Origin: Himantopus leucocephalus
Taxonomy: Eukaryota; Chordata; Aves; Charadriiformes; Recurvirostridae
Length of the DNA stretch: 64,000 nt
Direction: 5' to 3'
NCBI GenBank assembly: GCA_003993805.1
Contig: RSEF01000001.1
Location: forward strand, 71,296,824-71,360,823
Positions 49,085-60,128 of this stretch are shown here, piece by piece. Both the position numbers and the translations under genes were made by a program. The stretch's first letter is position 1. Each line of letters opens with the position of its first letter. The notes beneath the pieces are model-generated. The model ran no database searches and had not been told where the DNA came from. It was given only the letters and a program-made list of their open reading frames with translations.

Positions 49085-51272
49085 AATTGCTAAAGCAATT
49101 TAAGTGCTTTGGGCTGAATTTACAGAGGAGTTTTTTTGTATCTAAGGATAAGAGCTCTGAATCTGTCTTTTAGACACGTGTACAAATACTGCTGTATGTC
49201 TATTAACATTGTGGTCCTGAGACGTGAGTTTCTTTAGCTTCCAGTAAGAGGGTCTTGTCATATATTTTTTTTAAAGATGCAGATCTGTAAATGACTTTGG
49301 TACTAATTGTACCCTTAATATCTCATCTCTAAAGTGAGGATAACATTGTCTGTTCTATCTATATGCTACAGCCTGCTTGCAGCAGGGACAGTTTGTCACT
49401 GGGGGGTTGAGGGGCAGTGATCATGGACCATCTTTTGCAGTCTTCTGCCATCACTGGTAATAATAGCTGTAATTAACAGTAACAATAACATTAACACATC
49501 ACTGCTGTGTAGAAAGCGAAGACAGGTTGTGTTTTCTTGTGCTGCTGTTAATATAAAAATATTTAGATAGATTCGTTTTAGAAACATGGATTTAAATTTC
49601 TCAGTCCAAACAAAGTCGTTCGGAACTTGTGCGGGGAGAACACGATGTACTGGCCTGCTTTGGAAGCAAGCAGACAAAGAAGGAATCTCTTGTTGTGCTG
49701 CCACAAAGCATATTTATTATTTATTCTTCTTCTCTGCCCAGTTTATTTTTCAACACCAATTAAAGGCTTATTCCCGTCTTTGAGTCCAAAATACCTTTGG
49801 CTTCAGCCATCCTGGTTATTCATTGTGTTTTGTCTGCCTCTTTGTTTGGCAAAGAGGCTCAGACCACTCACTGCGCATACTCACTGCACTGAATCAAGAC
49901 ATCATCAGGTTATTTTTTTCCAGATATTTCCTTTTTCCGAGGAGGGGAACAAAGGCAACCAGCATTATAAACAGTGAGGCCTTTTTACCTGATAAAACAA
50001 GTCTCAATATATTAAGCAAAAATGAAATTAAGACCATGCATTGTAAATTCTCTGATTCCCTAGGTTACTCCAATAATTTTTTTTAACACACTGTTCTGTA
50101 ATTACATTTTAGATGCTGGAAAGTTGTGACTGGTTTTCTTTTCCCAGGCACTGTTAATTCTGCATGGCACAGATAGTTTTTATCTTCATCTGGGTATCAG
50201 TCTGGCCTCTGAAGTCAGCTTGTCTGTAGAAAACAAGTTTGTTGGTTAAATATTGTTACAAAGCAAGACCGGCACTAGACATTTCAATGGCCCACAAAAA
50301 ACATGCATGTCCCCCTAGGTTATAGCTAAATGTATCGACAAGTCAGAAACCACCAGGTTAACATGGTACTGGGTTCAATGCAGTCCTAGTTCAGCCATTG
50401 AGGTGACACTGCAGGGACACCACCTGGTGTGCAGAATGGTGTGCTCTGTCTGGTGTGCCTGAAGAAAAATCACAAAGATCTTAAATTTCCTAATTCTGAC
50501 ACACACCTCTTCTCCTGTGCAGGAAACCTGCAGGGAACGGGCTGAAATGGCTGCAGGGATTTCCTTGCAGAGCTCTGCAGACCTGTTTTCTTATACCTGC
50601 ACCAAACAGAAACACCGCGGAGAGCTGACAATATTTCTTAATGTGCTGGGACATGGAGGGGGGCCATCTGGAAACGAGTGAGTACCAGGGTCCATGGGCA
50701 TTTTCAGAGCTTGTCCTCTTGCAGTTGGCAACAACTCTGAGGCTTGGGAGAAAAAAGTTCAAATCTCTGCTTTGCAATGGGTTTTTCTTTGTGACTTCTG
50801 TGACTTTAGCAAGCAGGCATTTACTGCCATGGGGAAACCCTTGCATTGTTCCTAGCTCCACACGCTGGTATGAAAGCCCTGGATATTGCAGACTGTCTGT
50901 CTCACTGGCTCCTTCCTCCTACATGGCACATTCAGAAGGAAGACCTGCTGACCTCTGGCAGGCAAGCTTTTGAAGCAAGACAAAGTGGGTGCCTCTCTGT
51001 GGCTACGGATTAGGGACACGGTCCTATCACCTCAGGTAACTTGACCATGGCAGAAATCAAGAGAAAAGGTATACAGGATGGAAGAAGGGCCATCAAGAGG
51101 CCCATTGACATGACATGTCACTTAATGTGGTCAGTCTTCCCACCTCAAGTGACATGACCATCAGTAGGTTGCCTTTGAACTCACAAGAATACTGCAAAGA
51201 TCACTGGAGTCAAGATTGCAAGGTCCTTTCTTGCAGAAATAACAGGAACTATTCACATACTTTAATACAGAT
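49085..51272. other. Unique sequence, no gene recognised
   Basis: No supported exon. Frames up to 123 codons near 50490-50973 overlap on both strands and have no recognisable domains. The stretch from 50500 to 51100 is somewhat richer in G+C than its surroundings. Confidence 0.45.
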
Positions 51273-51447
51273 AGAAAGGAAAGAAAAGAAAGGAAACAGG
51301 AAAGGAAAGAAAGGAAAGGAGAGAGGAAGGGAAAGAGAGAGGGAGAGGGAGAGGGAGAGGGAGAGGGAGAGGGAGAGGGAGAGGGAAAGGGAAAGGGAAA
51401 GGGAAAGGGAAAGGGAAAGGGAAAGGGAAAGGGAAAGGGAAAAGAAA
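51273..51447 (+). repeat. Polypurine (GGGAGA)n(GGGAAA)n microsatellite
   Basis: Uninterrupted purines run for 150 bases (51298-51447); purine-rich sequence starts at about 51273. From 51341 to 51439 seventeen GGG runs recur at exactly six-base spacing, with seven AGA spacers followed by nine AAA spacers. The regular G3N3 pattern predicts G-quadruplex formation, and the long homopurine tract can form triplex (H-DNA). The Arg/Glu-rich frame on the plus strand and the Pro/Phe/Ser frame on the minus strand are by-products of the repeat. Copy number is likely variable and hard to assemble. Confidence 0.95.
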
Positions 51448-53019
51448 CCTGGATCAAGACCAACTGATTATCTTCCTAAGGGGTAAAAATCAGCCCACAG
51501 ACTAGATTGTGAAGGGAAGAGCTCCACAGCTGGATTGTCAGAGAGCAAAAAGCTTGGTACAGCATCCTGCAGAAGCATAACAGCTCCCACGTTCATTATA
51601 AGATTACAATTAATGATTAATACTCATCCAGGCCCAGCTGCTTCTTCCACAACTGCTATAGGATTGCTCTCTCTGGAGCTGCTGGCACAGCAGCCCTTTC
51701 GATGCCAGGGGGAGTTCCCCATATAAATAAAGCAGAAAGCAAAGATTCACACTGAGAATGGAACAAGGGAACCTGACAGAGGATTTTATCTCTCCGTGAT
51801 CCACAGCATGCGAAAAGCTATTTCTTTTGGTGGCTGCAACTGATTAACCAACACTGGCAGAAGGTACCAAATGAACCTGCGCAAGGACAAAAAGGACATA
51901 TGCCTCTGGAAGGATACCTGTAGTTTTCTAGGGGAGCTATTCTGGATCTGAGATATCAGGTCAGACTTCAGTCAGGTTTCCTCTCTCCGAGGGCAAGACA
52001 GAAGTTTGCTTTTGGCCATCAACTGCATCACTTCCCTGCAGCTGCCCAGCTTGCAAGGCCTCAGCTACTCCAGCCTATAACCTCAGGTCTGCCCACGTCC
52101 TTCTGGAAGGGAACATGCCCTCTTCTGTAGGGAAGCCAAGGTAGGGATAGCTCACACAGAGTAAGAGGTATGTAGTCCAAATCTCTATCCATTGCTGCAT
52201 TCTTGTTCTAACTTTTAACTTTCAAATTTGTGCTTAAGTACTGGAAGCCCATCATTTATAGGGCATTTCTCTGTGACAGTTTAGTTTGGGGACAGTGAAG
52301 TGGAATTGACTTCGAAAAGCAGCAGAGGATACAGGGAACGCAAACATTTACCAACTCCTCTGAGGAACAGCAAGACAAGAAAACAAAAAAGAGGGAGGGG
52401 ATGGATATAGACATGATTATAAAATGAAGATTAGATTTAATTTCCTAGTGTCTGTGGAACAAAGGGATGTTGAATGCCACTCAGTTTAAATCTGATTGTC
52501 TGAGAGGGTATGTAGAATGGAGACAGACTTATCGTGGTTTCTTTAAGCTCTCAGTTTTCTGCCTAGTAGATATGTGGCACCCATTTGTAGTCTTTTCTGC
52601 ATCTTTTTAACTTTGAAATAATTGAGTAGCTATGAGATTGGCAGGAGATCAGTGCTTTGAAAAGGGCAAGAGGATACGGTAAATGGGAAAAGTATCTCTG
52701 CAGTTAGAATTGCTTTGTGAGCCATTACCTTTTGGTACCTTCCTGATCTCAGGGCAGATCTTTATTAATAGGTTCTTCTTAACAAGGGTTGCAGCAAGAT
52801 ATAGATTTCCAAGCTGGCTGCCATGGAAACAAGTTGCTCATTAAGCCCCCCTAGCAAACCCTTGTCCCCTTTTTACTTTGTTAGTGCTGAGGATGACAGT
52901 CTGTATATACTCAGACTTTTTGTTTCCTTCAGTCAGGTTTGAGGGTCTCTTAGGGTATGAGGACTGTTCGTTGTTGGAGATCACAAAGAACCATCTTTTC
53001 CTTCCTCACTCCCTTTCAG
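51448..53019. other. Unique sequence, no gene recognised
   Basis: No supported gene or transposon; moderately G+C-richer than the first half of the window. Confidence 0.45.
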
Positions 53020-53118
53020 CCAACATTTGGGCCGCTGAAATAAAGTGCCTGGGAGCCCCCGAAGTCTTGAGAGCAAAGGGCACCAGGAAAATTGTAAATT
53101 GGTGTCACAAGATCCCAG
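53020..53118 (+). CDS. Candidate small coding exon, product unknown
   Basis: A very strong acceptor (cttcctcactccctttcag) is followed by 99 bases ending at CCCAG/GTAAAA. One frame is open (phase 1 in, phase 1 out, 32 whole codons), reading NIWAAEIKCLGAPEV and then KIVNWCHKIP. Two cysteines and two tryptophans are present but no recognised motif. A second candidate on the opposite strand begins only 222 bases away (53340-53453); both being genuine exons of different genes this close together is unlikely, so at least one is probably chance. Confidence 0.22.
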
Positions 53119-53339
53119 GTAAAACCTGAGACTAATTAAACAGACACAAAGTCTTTTGAAAAAAGAGCAAACCCAAATCCTACATTCACCTATATTATTT
53201 ACTCTAACATTTTCATTCCAAAGACTGAAAAACTTGATTGGTTTGTATATTTTTAGCAAGGAGCTAACCTTTTCCTCACACACAGAAGTGGTAGGGGAAA
53301 GATGATGTATAAATTCTTGTGACCCTTAAAGAAACTTAC

Positions 53340-53453
53340 CCTCACTTGCAATAGGGGTGCTGTCAGCACTTGGACTCAGTTTCAGGATCTCTAAATAAAC
53401 AGGATATCCAGGGGTTTTTGTCACGCTCTCTTTAATTTGCTGTTCCGCTTGTG
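53340..53453 (-). CDS. Candidate coding exon, product unknown (weak resemblance to importin-beta N-terminal repeat)
   Basis: On the minus strand, acceptor cagtcctctcactcctaag leads into 114 bases and a consensus donor GAGG/GTAAGT. Only one frame is open: 37 whole codons, phase 1 at both ends, with QAEQQIKESVTKTPGYPVYL and EILKLSPSADSTPIASE in its translation. The pattern 'AEQQIKE...TPGYPVYLEILKLS' has the cadence of the first HEAT repeat of importin-beta family proteins (AEQQLK...PGF...LL.I), but that is a loose by-eye likeness over some 25 residues and does not identify a gene. It is, with the 11377 candidate, the most protein-like segment in the window. Confidence 0.28.
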
Positions 53454-54943
53454 CTTAGGAGTGAGAGGACTGCAGTGTTATGTATGGCTTTGTCTGCCCT
53501 ACTGTCTCATATTGGTGGCCACTGGCGGGCGGTAGCATAGAGACGTTGCGGTAGCTTTAGGAGAACTAACCCACATGTGCCAGCAATCTGGCAGCAGCTC
53601 CATGAAACCTGGGCTTTTCTAGCCTGGGCTTGTCTATCCTCACCTCTAGTGCAGTCCTGCTGTAGGCAAGTCGATATAAGGCCAACCCAGGAGGACCAAT
53701 ACCCATCATGAGACTTCATTGTCGCACTTGGCAAGAACTGAGTATGTCTCATTTTCACTGCAAATTCTGTCTTCTCCTACAGGTATGCTGGCATAGAAGG
53801 GGTTTGGTGTTTTAATAGCAGCATCTTCCTTCCTTCCTCTTCCTTTCTGCTGGAAGGAATTACTCAGCCAACACCAGCATGCCTGGCAGTGTCTCCTCTG
53901 CTCTGTAATTGACATCCCTGTACGGCACTAGGCTCACACAGAGCAACTGGAACCCATAATCCAGCAAAGCCACCAGGCACAGGTCAGGAGCTCAGTTTGC
54001 CACTGGGGAGTTTCCTCACAGGTTTGTGTTTGCTGCTGTCTTAAGGTAAATCTCTGAAAGCTCTTCAGTGTCAAAGCAAACTGGATAAAAGGTCAAGAAG
54101 GGCTTTTATTCTACCACCCTCTGCCTTCAAGTTTACCTCCCCTCACAGCCTTGATTAGTCTGTCATTGTCTGTCTTTCTCCGTATCTTTATTTCCCTTGA
54201 AAAAGCCCTTAAGTATCCCCACTCAAGGTATTTGCATGGCTGATCTATGAGCTCTGTATCAGAGATCCCCATACTCTTTCCGAGCAGGCTGGTGCATTCA
54301 TACAGAGGGCAAGGCTCAGTTCTGGACTTAGTTTAACTGGTTTAAGTCCAGGGGTTGCTGCACTGCTCTCCTTTGTGTCCTGCAGTTACTGATCCTGCCC
54401 CTTAACTTGCTCTTCTCCATTGCTTGGGTCTCAGGAATTTTGCAGGGATGTATTTGCCTTGTCCGCTGCATTTATCCTCTCTTCCCCAGCTAAAGTGGGG
54501 CCACTGCCTCTCTCTCCCATGCAGACACCATGATAAAAGCGAAGGTGCCTAGACCCTCCACTGGTTTGTATTGGCACAGCCCCATGGATCTCAGGAAAGC
54601 TTAAATGATTTGTATGGGCCCAAGTAATTTTAATGATTAAACAAGGCCACTTTGTTAGCTGCCACCTAAAAATGTGATTTAGTACCAAACCCAGCCTTTG
54701 CTGGCATTCATTGGTGACTGAAGCAAACAATTTGAATTTAAAGCCAAATAAGATAATGGAGGAGTAGGTCAGCAATTGGGCCATAGAAATAGTAACAAAA
54801 AGAGACCGCTGATGCAGTTAATGTCATCAGGCCAAGGTAAGTATCAGTTGTCTGTGCACGAAGATAATCAGGGTTTATAGTACAGAAGTGAGTCTGTGTG
54901 GGATTAGGTTTGGAATATTTCATCAATTATATAGCTGTAAGCT
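53454..54943. other. Unique sequence, no gene recognised
   Basis: No supported gene. An excellent isolated plus-strand donor GCCAAG/GTAAGT lies at about 54836; the frame behind it is open for about 20 codons but has no good acceptor. Confidence 0.45.
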
Positions 54944-55175
54944 ATAATAAAAATAATAATACTTTGCACTTGCATAGTGCTTTCATCCTCAGATCTCATC
55001 TCGAAGCACTTCATAAACATTAATTAAACCTCCCGCCCCTGCGAAGTACATATTAGATTATTATTATTATTGTTATATCAGTTTTTAAAATGGAAAAAAG
55101 AAGTTAAGTGACTCACCCAAGGTCACCTCCATCATGTTTAAGAGGGCTGTCAGCTGACAGTCATCTGAAAGGCAG
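54944..55175 (-). repeat. Ancient MIR-type SINE remnant
   Basis: Read on the minus strand this has the conserved MIR core: the equivalent of ggtgaccttgggtgagtcac then ttaacttc at about 55128-55100, a 'ccattttaaaaactg' counterpart of the 'catctgtaaaatgg' block, an ATT-rich stretch (55057-55072), and then the 3' part with aagtgcttcgagatgagatc and aagcactatgcaag near 55010-54970. Order, spacing and the ggtcac core leave little doubt about the class. The attattatt run at 55057-55072 is the element's own ATA-rich stretch. MIR-type elements are far rarer and more eroded in birds than in mammals. Confidence 0.75.
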
Positions 55176-56072
55176 TCTCCAAGCTGAAAGAAAGGATGGG
55201 GTGATCTGGGGAGGATAAAGTGATATTGCTGCTTCCTTCTGATGTTCAGCTGTACTAGAGATGGAAATGCTGTGTCTTTGTAATGCACGTGTTGTTAGCT
55301 GTGCACGGGTAAAAACAATTTTGTAAGCCATAGAACAAATGGAACCTGATTTCCTTCAGAGGTTTGTTTCATGTTTGTGCTATATTTTTCAGCTCCAACT
55401 GTTTCTTAACACTGGTGAATCCATATTGTGATGTAAATTCACTAATGTCTAGTTTGTGCTGAGATCACTCGTCAACCTTCCTCTCCACTAGGGGTATTTA
55501 CTTGGGTCTTTTCTTCCACTCACATCCTTTTTTTTTTCCCTGAAACCTACAGAAACTGAATATCTGTGAGGCCTTTCCCTTCTTGTTAAATTCACTTTGA
55601 AACTGGCCGATGCACTCAAACATCACTAGGAAGGAACAGACAGACTCATAAAGCAACCACAGGCTTGGTTTCCTGTGTCTCTTCTGCTTTTGTGCTTATC
55701 AGCTGAAAACTAATGGACCATGCAAAGCTTACATTTCAGGAAAAACATAAGAAGATTTTTTCTCAAGTGGATTTTCAAACACTACAGCAAACTGATTTTT
55801 TTTTAAGAAATTTATTTTTCCTGTATCTCTCCCTGCTTTCAGGACAGCCCGTGCCGTTACAGGCACTACTTACAGGTTAAAGATACTTGCTCTTATAGAA
55901 GTTAAAGCACTTAAGGGACACAGGTTACAAGAGACATCACTAGCACAAGCATTAACAGAGGACAGCACTGTGACTAAAGACTAATGTTAAGAGATCAGCT
56001 CCCATTTAGGCATAAAAATAGATTAATAGTAACATTTTATTGTCTCCCTCTGTTTATTTTGTTCTTTTGCAG

Positions 56073-56247
56073 CTCTGGCTGCAAGCACTCAGATGGAGTG
56101 GGTGACCACTAAGATCCTTAGCAAATCCTACTCAGTCTAAAGCATTTGTCACCAGGAGATCTCAAAGCGAGACAGAAAAGAGGACGTTTTGCTCTCCTCA
56201 TCTTGCCATGTGCAGAGAACGGGAAAGCTGAGACCCACAGCAGTAAG
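56073..56247 (+). ncRNA. Candidate exon, probably noncoding or UTR
   Basis: The acceptor (ccctctgtttattttgttcttttgcag) and the donor (AGTAAG/GTGAGC) form the best-matched splice pair I found in the window, 175 bases apart. All three plus-strand frames contain stops: the longest from the acceptor reads LAASTQMEWVTTKILSKSYSV and then stops. If this is a true exon it belongs to a long noncoding RNA or to an untranslated region, perhaps of the same plus-strand transcript as the candidates at 46904-47909. No transcript evidence is available, and chance remains possible. Confidence 0.2.
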
Positions 56248-58064
56248 GTGAGCTGCCTTTCACTGCCCAGGAGTGCGGTCCCAGCACACCAAGCTGTGCA
56301 GCAGGACAGGGTATTCTTCTTTAAAAATGAGTCCTTCACCATGCCTATGAACTTATAGACCTCTGAATGCATCTTTCAAGAGTTGTATTTAGAGGGGCTC
56401 TTACATTGCAGCAGAATTAAAGTGAATGAAAATGATACCCTGTTGGTAAAGAACATATCCTCTCTTATCTATTCTCTCTGCCACGCCTCGATCCAAGAAC
56501 ACTTTCAGCTCCCCGTTTTGAAGATAAGATGCTCTGTGATGCGAGGCTCTCTCTCTTGGGATAGTTCTTCTGTGGGTTTCACCTGCAGGAGATTTGAAAC
56601 CCTGCAGAACCCGTGGCGTTTATGATCTCTGCTGTGCCTTTGAAGGAGGGCTGGAATCAATATGTTTTCAAAAAGGCAATAGCCTGCTAAGTGGCTACGT
56701 AGCTAAGTGGCATACGTAGCAGTATTGGATATAGATATACTGACACTCCGCGTCTCTCCCTGTCTCTTTGATGTGTGTCAGATAAAGCCACCTGTGTTAG
56801 AACAGTACATAGTGACTTCCTGTCACTCTGGGAATTTGGAAATTCAAAATAAGGCCTGGCATAAATGAGAACAGCTCTAAATGTTCTGTAATTCCTGGTG
56901 AGTTCCCAAGGATGCTGGGCACCTGCTCTACAGTCCGCTGAGAGCAATGCAGGACAATGACACCTTCTCCCACTCCTGCTGGAGAATGGCAGGCATGGTA
57001 AAACAGAGCAAAACCAGTGAAATACTCCCTTAGCTACTGCAGCCACCCTGGACTGTGGGCCTGGGCTGACTCCAGACCAGGAACACATGCACTTTCCTCA
57101 TCATCTGGACTGATTTGGAGTTCGTTTGCTCGAGACACATTATACTGAACCATGACATTTTTTTCTCCTTAGCCCCTCTGTCTTGCAACAGATGGATGCA
57201 ACAGATGCAAAGAGTGAGGAAAAAACAGCACCTTACTCTCTTGCAGCAGAAACAAGGCAGGAGGTATCAACTTCAAGCAAGCTCTGTCTGTCTCTTCTGG
57301 CCACAGAGCCATTCGCTCTCAGTTTGCAGTCCCGCTGGCTGGAGAAAGAATAAGATTCTCTAAGTAGTTTCCTCAGCAGTTTTAACTCTGTCAGTCCACA
57401 ACATAACCGGAAGGGATGAACAAGCTCACAGTCACAAACTGGTTGATAGGAGACTTTCAATGACCAACACTGAAGAGATTTAAGGTCTAATTTAAAGCCC
57501 TTTGAATGCCATTTGATTTTTTCCACCAATGTCACTGGGGGTTTGGGATTAGTTCTCTGACATGCATAGGGCTTTACAGGAAGAGGGTTGGTTTTTTTCC
57601 TCAAATCAAGAAAGTTACTGTTTCCTTCTTGGCAATACAAAATATCTGTTAGGTACTCATATGTGTGCTCTGAACCAGCTGCTTTGGTTGACCTCTGTGG
57701 CTACTGTTCATACAGATGTGCCTGATATGATGCAGCAGTTTTTTTCCTTCAAATTTCATGAACTTGTAACTACAATGTGTACATCTTTAAATAAAAGAAA
57801 GATTAAATATTCTTGTTAAAAGTGGAGAGTACCTTTGGATTAAATTAATATTAGTTATGTGTTGAAAATGTAGCTATCTATTTGAAATGGCAAGAATAAT
57901 AGGTATGAGGCATTCCTAATAAACTAAACCCCTGTGGGCTTCAAACTCTCTACCTCTGCAATAAAAGTCAGAGAATTTAGCTACAAAGTTACATAGCTGA
58001 AAACCTATTCACAAAGAATGCTTTACATTAAATACAGGCAGAGTTTTCTGATTCCCTGGATGTA

Positions 58065-58096
58065 GTAAAAAACACTACACATGCATGTGTTTTTAC
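58065..58096. repeat. Near-perfect palindrome / hairpin
   Basis: gtaaaaaacac at 58065-58075 is complementary, with one extra A, to gtgtttttac at 58087-58096, and the centre contains the perfect 14-base palindrome acacatgcatgtgt. The structure could extrude as a cruciform; the stem is short. Confidence 0.8.
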
Positions 58097-58210
58097 AGAG
58101 GTTTGAAATACAGGATGGAGTCCAAGGGGTTTTGGACTAGACATTTTGGGGTGCTGTAATTGAGACCTCTCTGACAGGCTACTCGGTATCCCTCACCCCT
58201 GTCTGTCACT

Positions 58211-58240
58211 GGCTCAATCCATTTCAATGGTAAAGCCATT
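58211..58240. repeat. Possible dispersed-repeat fragment
   Basis: ctcaatccatttcaatggta followed by aagcc matches one arm of the sauropsid 'ccattgacttcaatgg' motif seen elsewhere in the window. Too short to be certain. Confidence 0.3.
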
Positions 58241-59543
58241 CCTGAATATAAAGCGCTTGGGATCCAGAAGATGAAATAGCCACTGATATAATTTATTTAA
58301 TTGTCTTTTTATAACCCAAAGCCACTTCTAGTAATTTTTGGTGGCAACGGCTCAGACACAAAAGAACATAATGGAATAGCACAAAATTATCTATTAAAAG
58401 TCAGGAATGGTTATTTCATTTCAGGAAATTCCATCCTTGTTTAATGATATTATAAATGCCCCAAAAATACTCTGGTCAGTCTTAAAAAAAAATATAAAGA
58501 AGAAACTGTCTGTTTCATATTTTTTTTTCTCACTGTTAAGCCTATTAACTTAATGCAATGTACCATTTAAGGAAATCTAACCCCCAAAATATGATAGGTA
58601 AGATATATTGTCTTGCCTTGATCCCTTTATATTCCTTCACGTTTTATCCTGGAGAGCAAAAGTTTGACTTGTTATATTTTCCATGTAATTTTAAACAATT
58701 CACATGAGATTCAACCAGCACCGTCCCTTCAAGGAAATACTATGCTCAGGGAATTCCTTTGCCACAGTTACGTGTAACAGGAAAGGGGATGAAGAGAAAC
58801 CTGTGTGGTGACAAAAGAAATGGTTTAGTTGTTAAGCAACAAACTCTAGACTTGAAGGACACTAGCCTGATGAGAACAATCAAGTTAACAGCAGCCAGGT
58901 TTTCCAAAAAGATCAGCTCCTTAGCCAAAGGAAACAGCCAGGTTTCCAAGAGGCCTTAGCAGTTTCACTTGGCCTCAGGTCAGCAACACACTTAAATACT
59001 TTTAAATAATTTAATCAATGATTCTACTTGTTTATTTAATGCTGGACATCTGCTAAATGCCACACTGAATCATTATCCTCACAGATGCTCGTTCAGGAAG
59101 GACTTGGCTGATCAGGCCAGAATTCAGTCAGGGCACCAGTGGGACTTCACCAAAGACTATGGTCAGACACGTGCCCATTCGATGGCTATGTCTATGTTAC
59201 CAAGTAATTTGGTGCAACAGGAGCAAAGTAGTAGGTTGATGTAGCCCCTTCTGAGCTCCCTACATGTCCACTGTTTGCAGTTTGATACTTCTGCTTCAGA
59301 CTAGATTTTATCTGACCCCCTGGACTAAAAGTTACCACCGAAGAAACCATTTAAAACTGTCTGTCGTGGTTTGCGCCGGGCTGGTCACTGAAACGAATTA
59401 CAGATTCTCTCCCTTCATGAAGAGGTGGATGAGAGAGAAAGAGACTTATGATTTTAAAAGAAACTAAACTACTTAAATGAAATATTAATAATAAAATGAG
59501 AAAAAGAAAAGATAATAATATCAAAAAAGAAAATAATCAAATA

Positions 59544-59549
59544 TTTATT
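59544..59549 (-). terminator. LTR polyadenylation signal
   Basis: Minus-strand AATAAA, about 190 bases downstream of the predicted transcription start, within an A+T-rich stretch. This marks the R/U5 boundary region and supports the leftward orientation. Confidence 0.65.
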
Positions 59550-59758
59550 ATATATACAGAACCAGTATCGAGCTCCCAGGATGATGATCACTTCACCAGC
59601 CAGCACAGGGAAAGTCCCAGAGTGGACTCAACGAAGGACGGGAAGTGGATTCCAGATCTGGATTGAGGAATGCACGGATCGGGATCAAAGACAAACAGAC
59701 AGAGTCCTCCTCGGACGCCAGCCGTTGAAGAAAGAGGGCTGACCCCTTTGATCCCTCA

Positions 59759-59769
59759 GCTTTTATACC
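59759..59769 (-). promoter_or_regulatory. LTR TATA box
   Basis: Minus-strand ggtataaaagc matches the TATA consensus strongly. It lies about 355 bases from the LTR's 5' end (60123), the usual position for the U3 promoter. A transcript would start near 59735 and run toward lower coordinates. Activity in the host is unknown. Confidence 0.7.
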
Positions 59770-60128
59770 AAGCATGAGGCAGATGGGATGGAATACCCTG
59801 TTGGTCAGTTTTGGGTCACCTGTCCTGTCTGCTCCTCCCTGCAGGTGGGACCCCTCTACACTTTTCTGCTTCCGACCCTCCAACGGGGCAAAAACAAACT
59901 GAGCTACCCTTGGGTGTTATAGCAATAAGTATAAGCAAGAGCCTCTCTGCATACCATTCCTTGGCATAAATTATAAACGTTAGGTTTTATCACGCTGGAA
60001 GCAGACTACTGCCTAAAATATACACTGTTAATTTCAGGGAGTTCAGTTAGTTAGAAGAGGCTTAGCTGCAAAGTAAAATTACTGAACTGAAAATTGGTTC
60101 TGTTTTTACCTCAAAGCAGGACATTGTC

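Larger units (their letters stand above)
56248..59356. other. Unique sequence, no gene recognised
   Basis: No supported gene. Contains a palindromic stretch at 58065-58096 and a repeat fragment at 58211-58240. Minus-strand frames of about 133-135 codons at 56687-57088 and 57233-57640 show no family features. Confidence 0.45.
59362..60123 (-). mobile_element. Solo LTR of an avian endogenous retrovirus
   Basis: A 762-base block with inverted termini TGTC...GACA: plus-strand start tgtcgtggtttgcgcc at 59362, end agcaggaca at 60123. It is flanked by ctgtc (59357-59361) and ttgtc (60124-60128), a five-base target duplication with one mismatch. On the minus strand the order is U3 from 60123, a TATA box (tataaaagc, 59767-59759), an R region, an AATAAA (59549-59544), then U5 ending accacgaca at 59362, so the element points leftward. 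No internal retroviral gene, primer-binding site or second LTR is adjacent, so this is a recombination-derived solo LTR. The minus-strand open frame inside it (59593-59883) is not a gene. The general layout is one I associate with avian, especially neoavian, ERV LTRs; I cannot assign the family name. Confidence 0.88.

Noticed and set aside
51115..51486. 123-codon frame with a long Arg-Glu repeat
   Set aside because: It is a translation of the (GGGAGA)n/(GGGAAA)n tract; the minus-strand Pro/Phe/Ser frame has the same origin.
59593..59883. 96-codon minus-strand frame
   Set aside because: Lies wholly inside the solo LTR (R/U3), which is noncoding.
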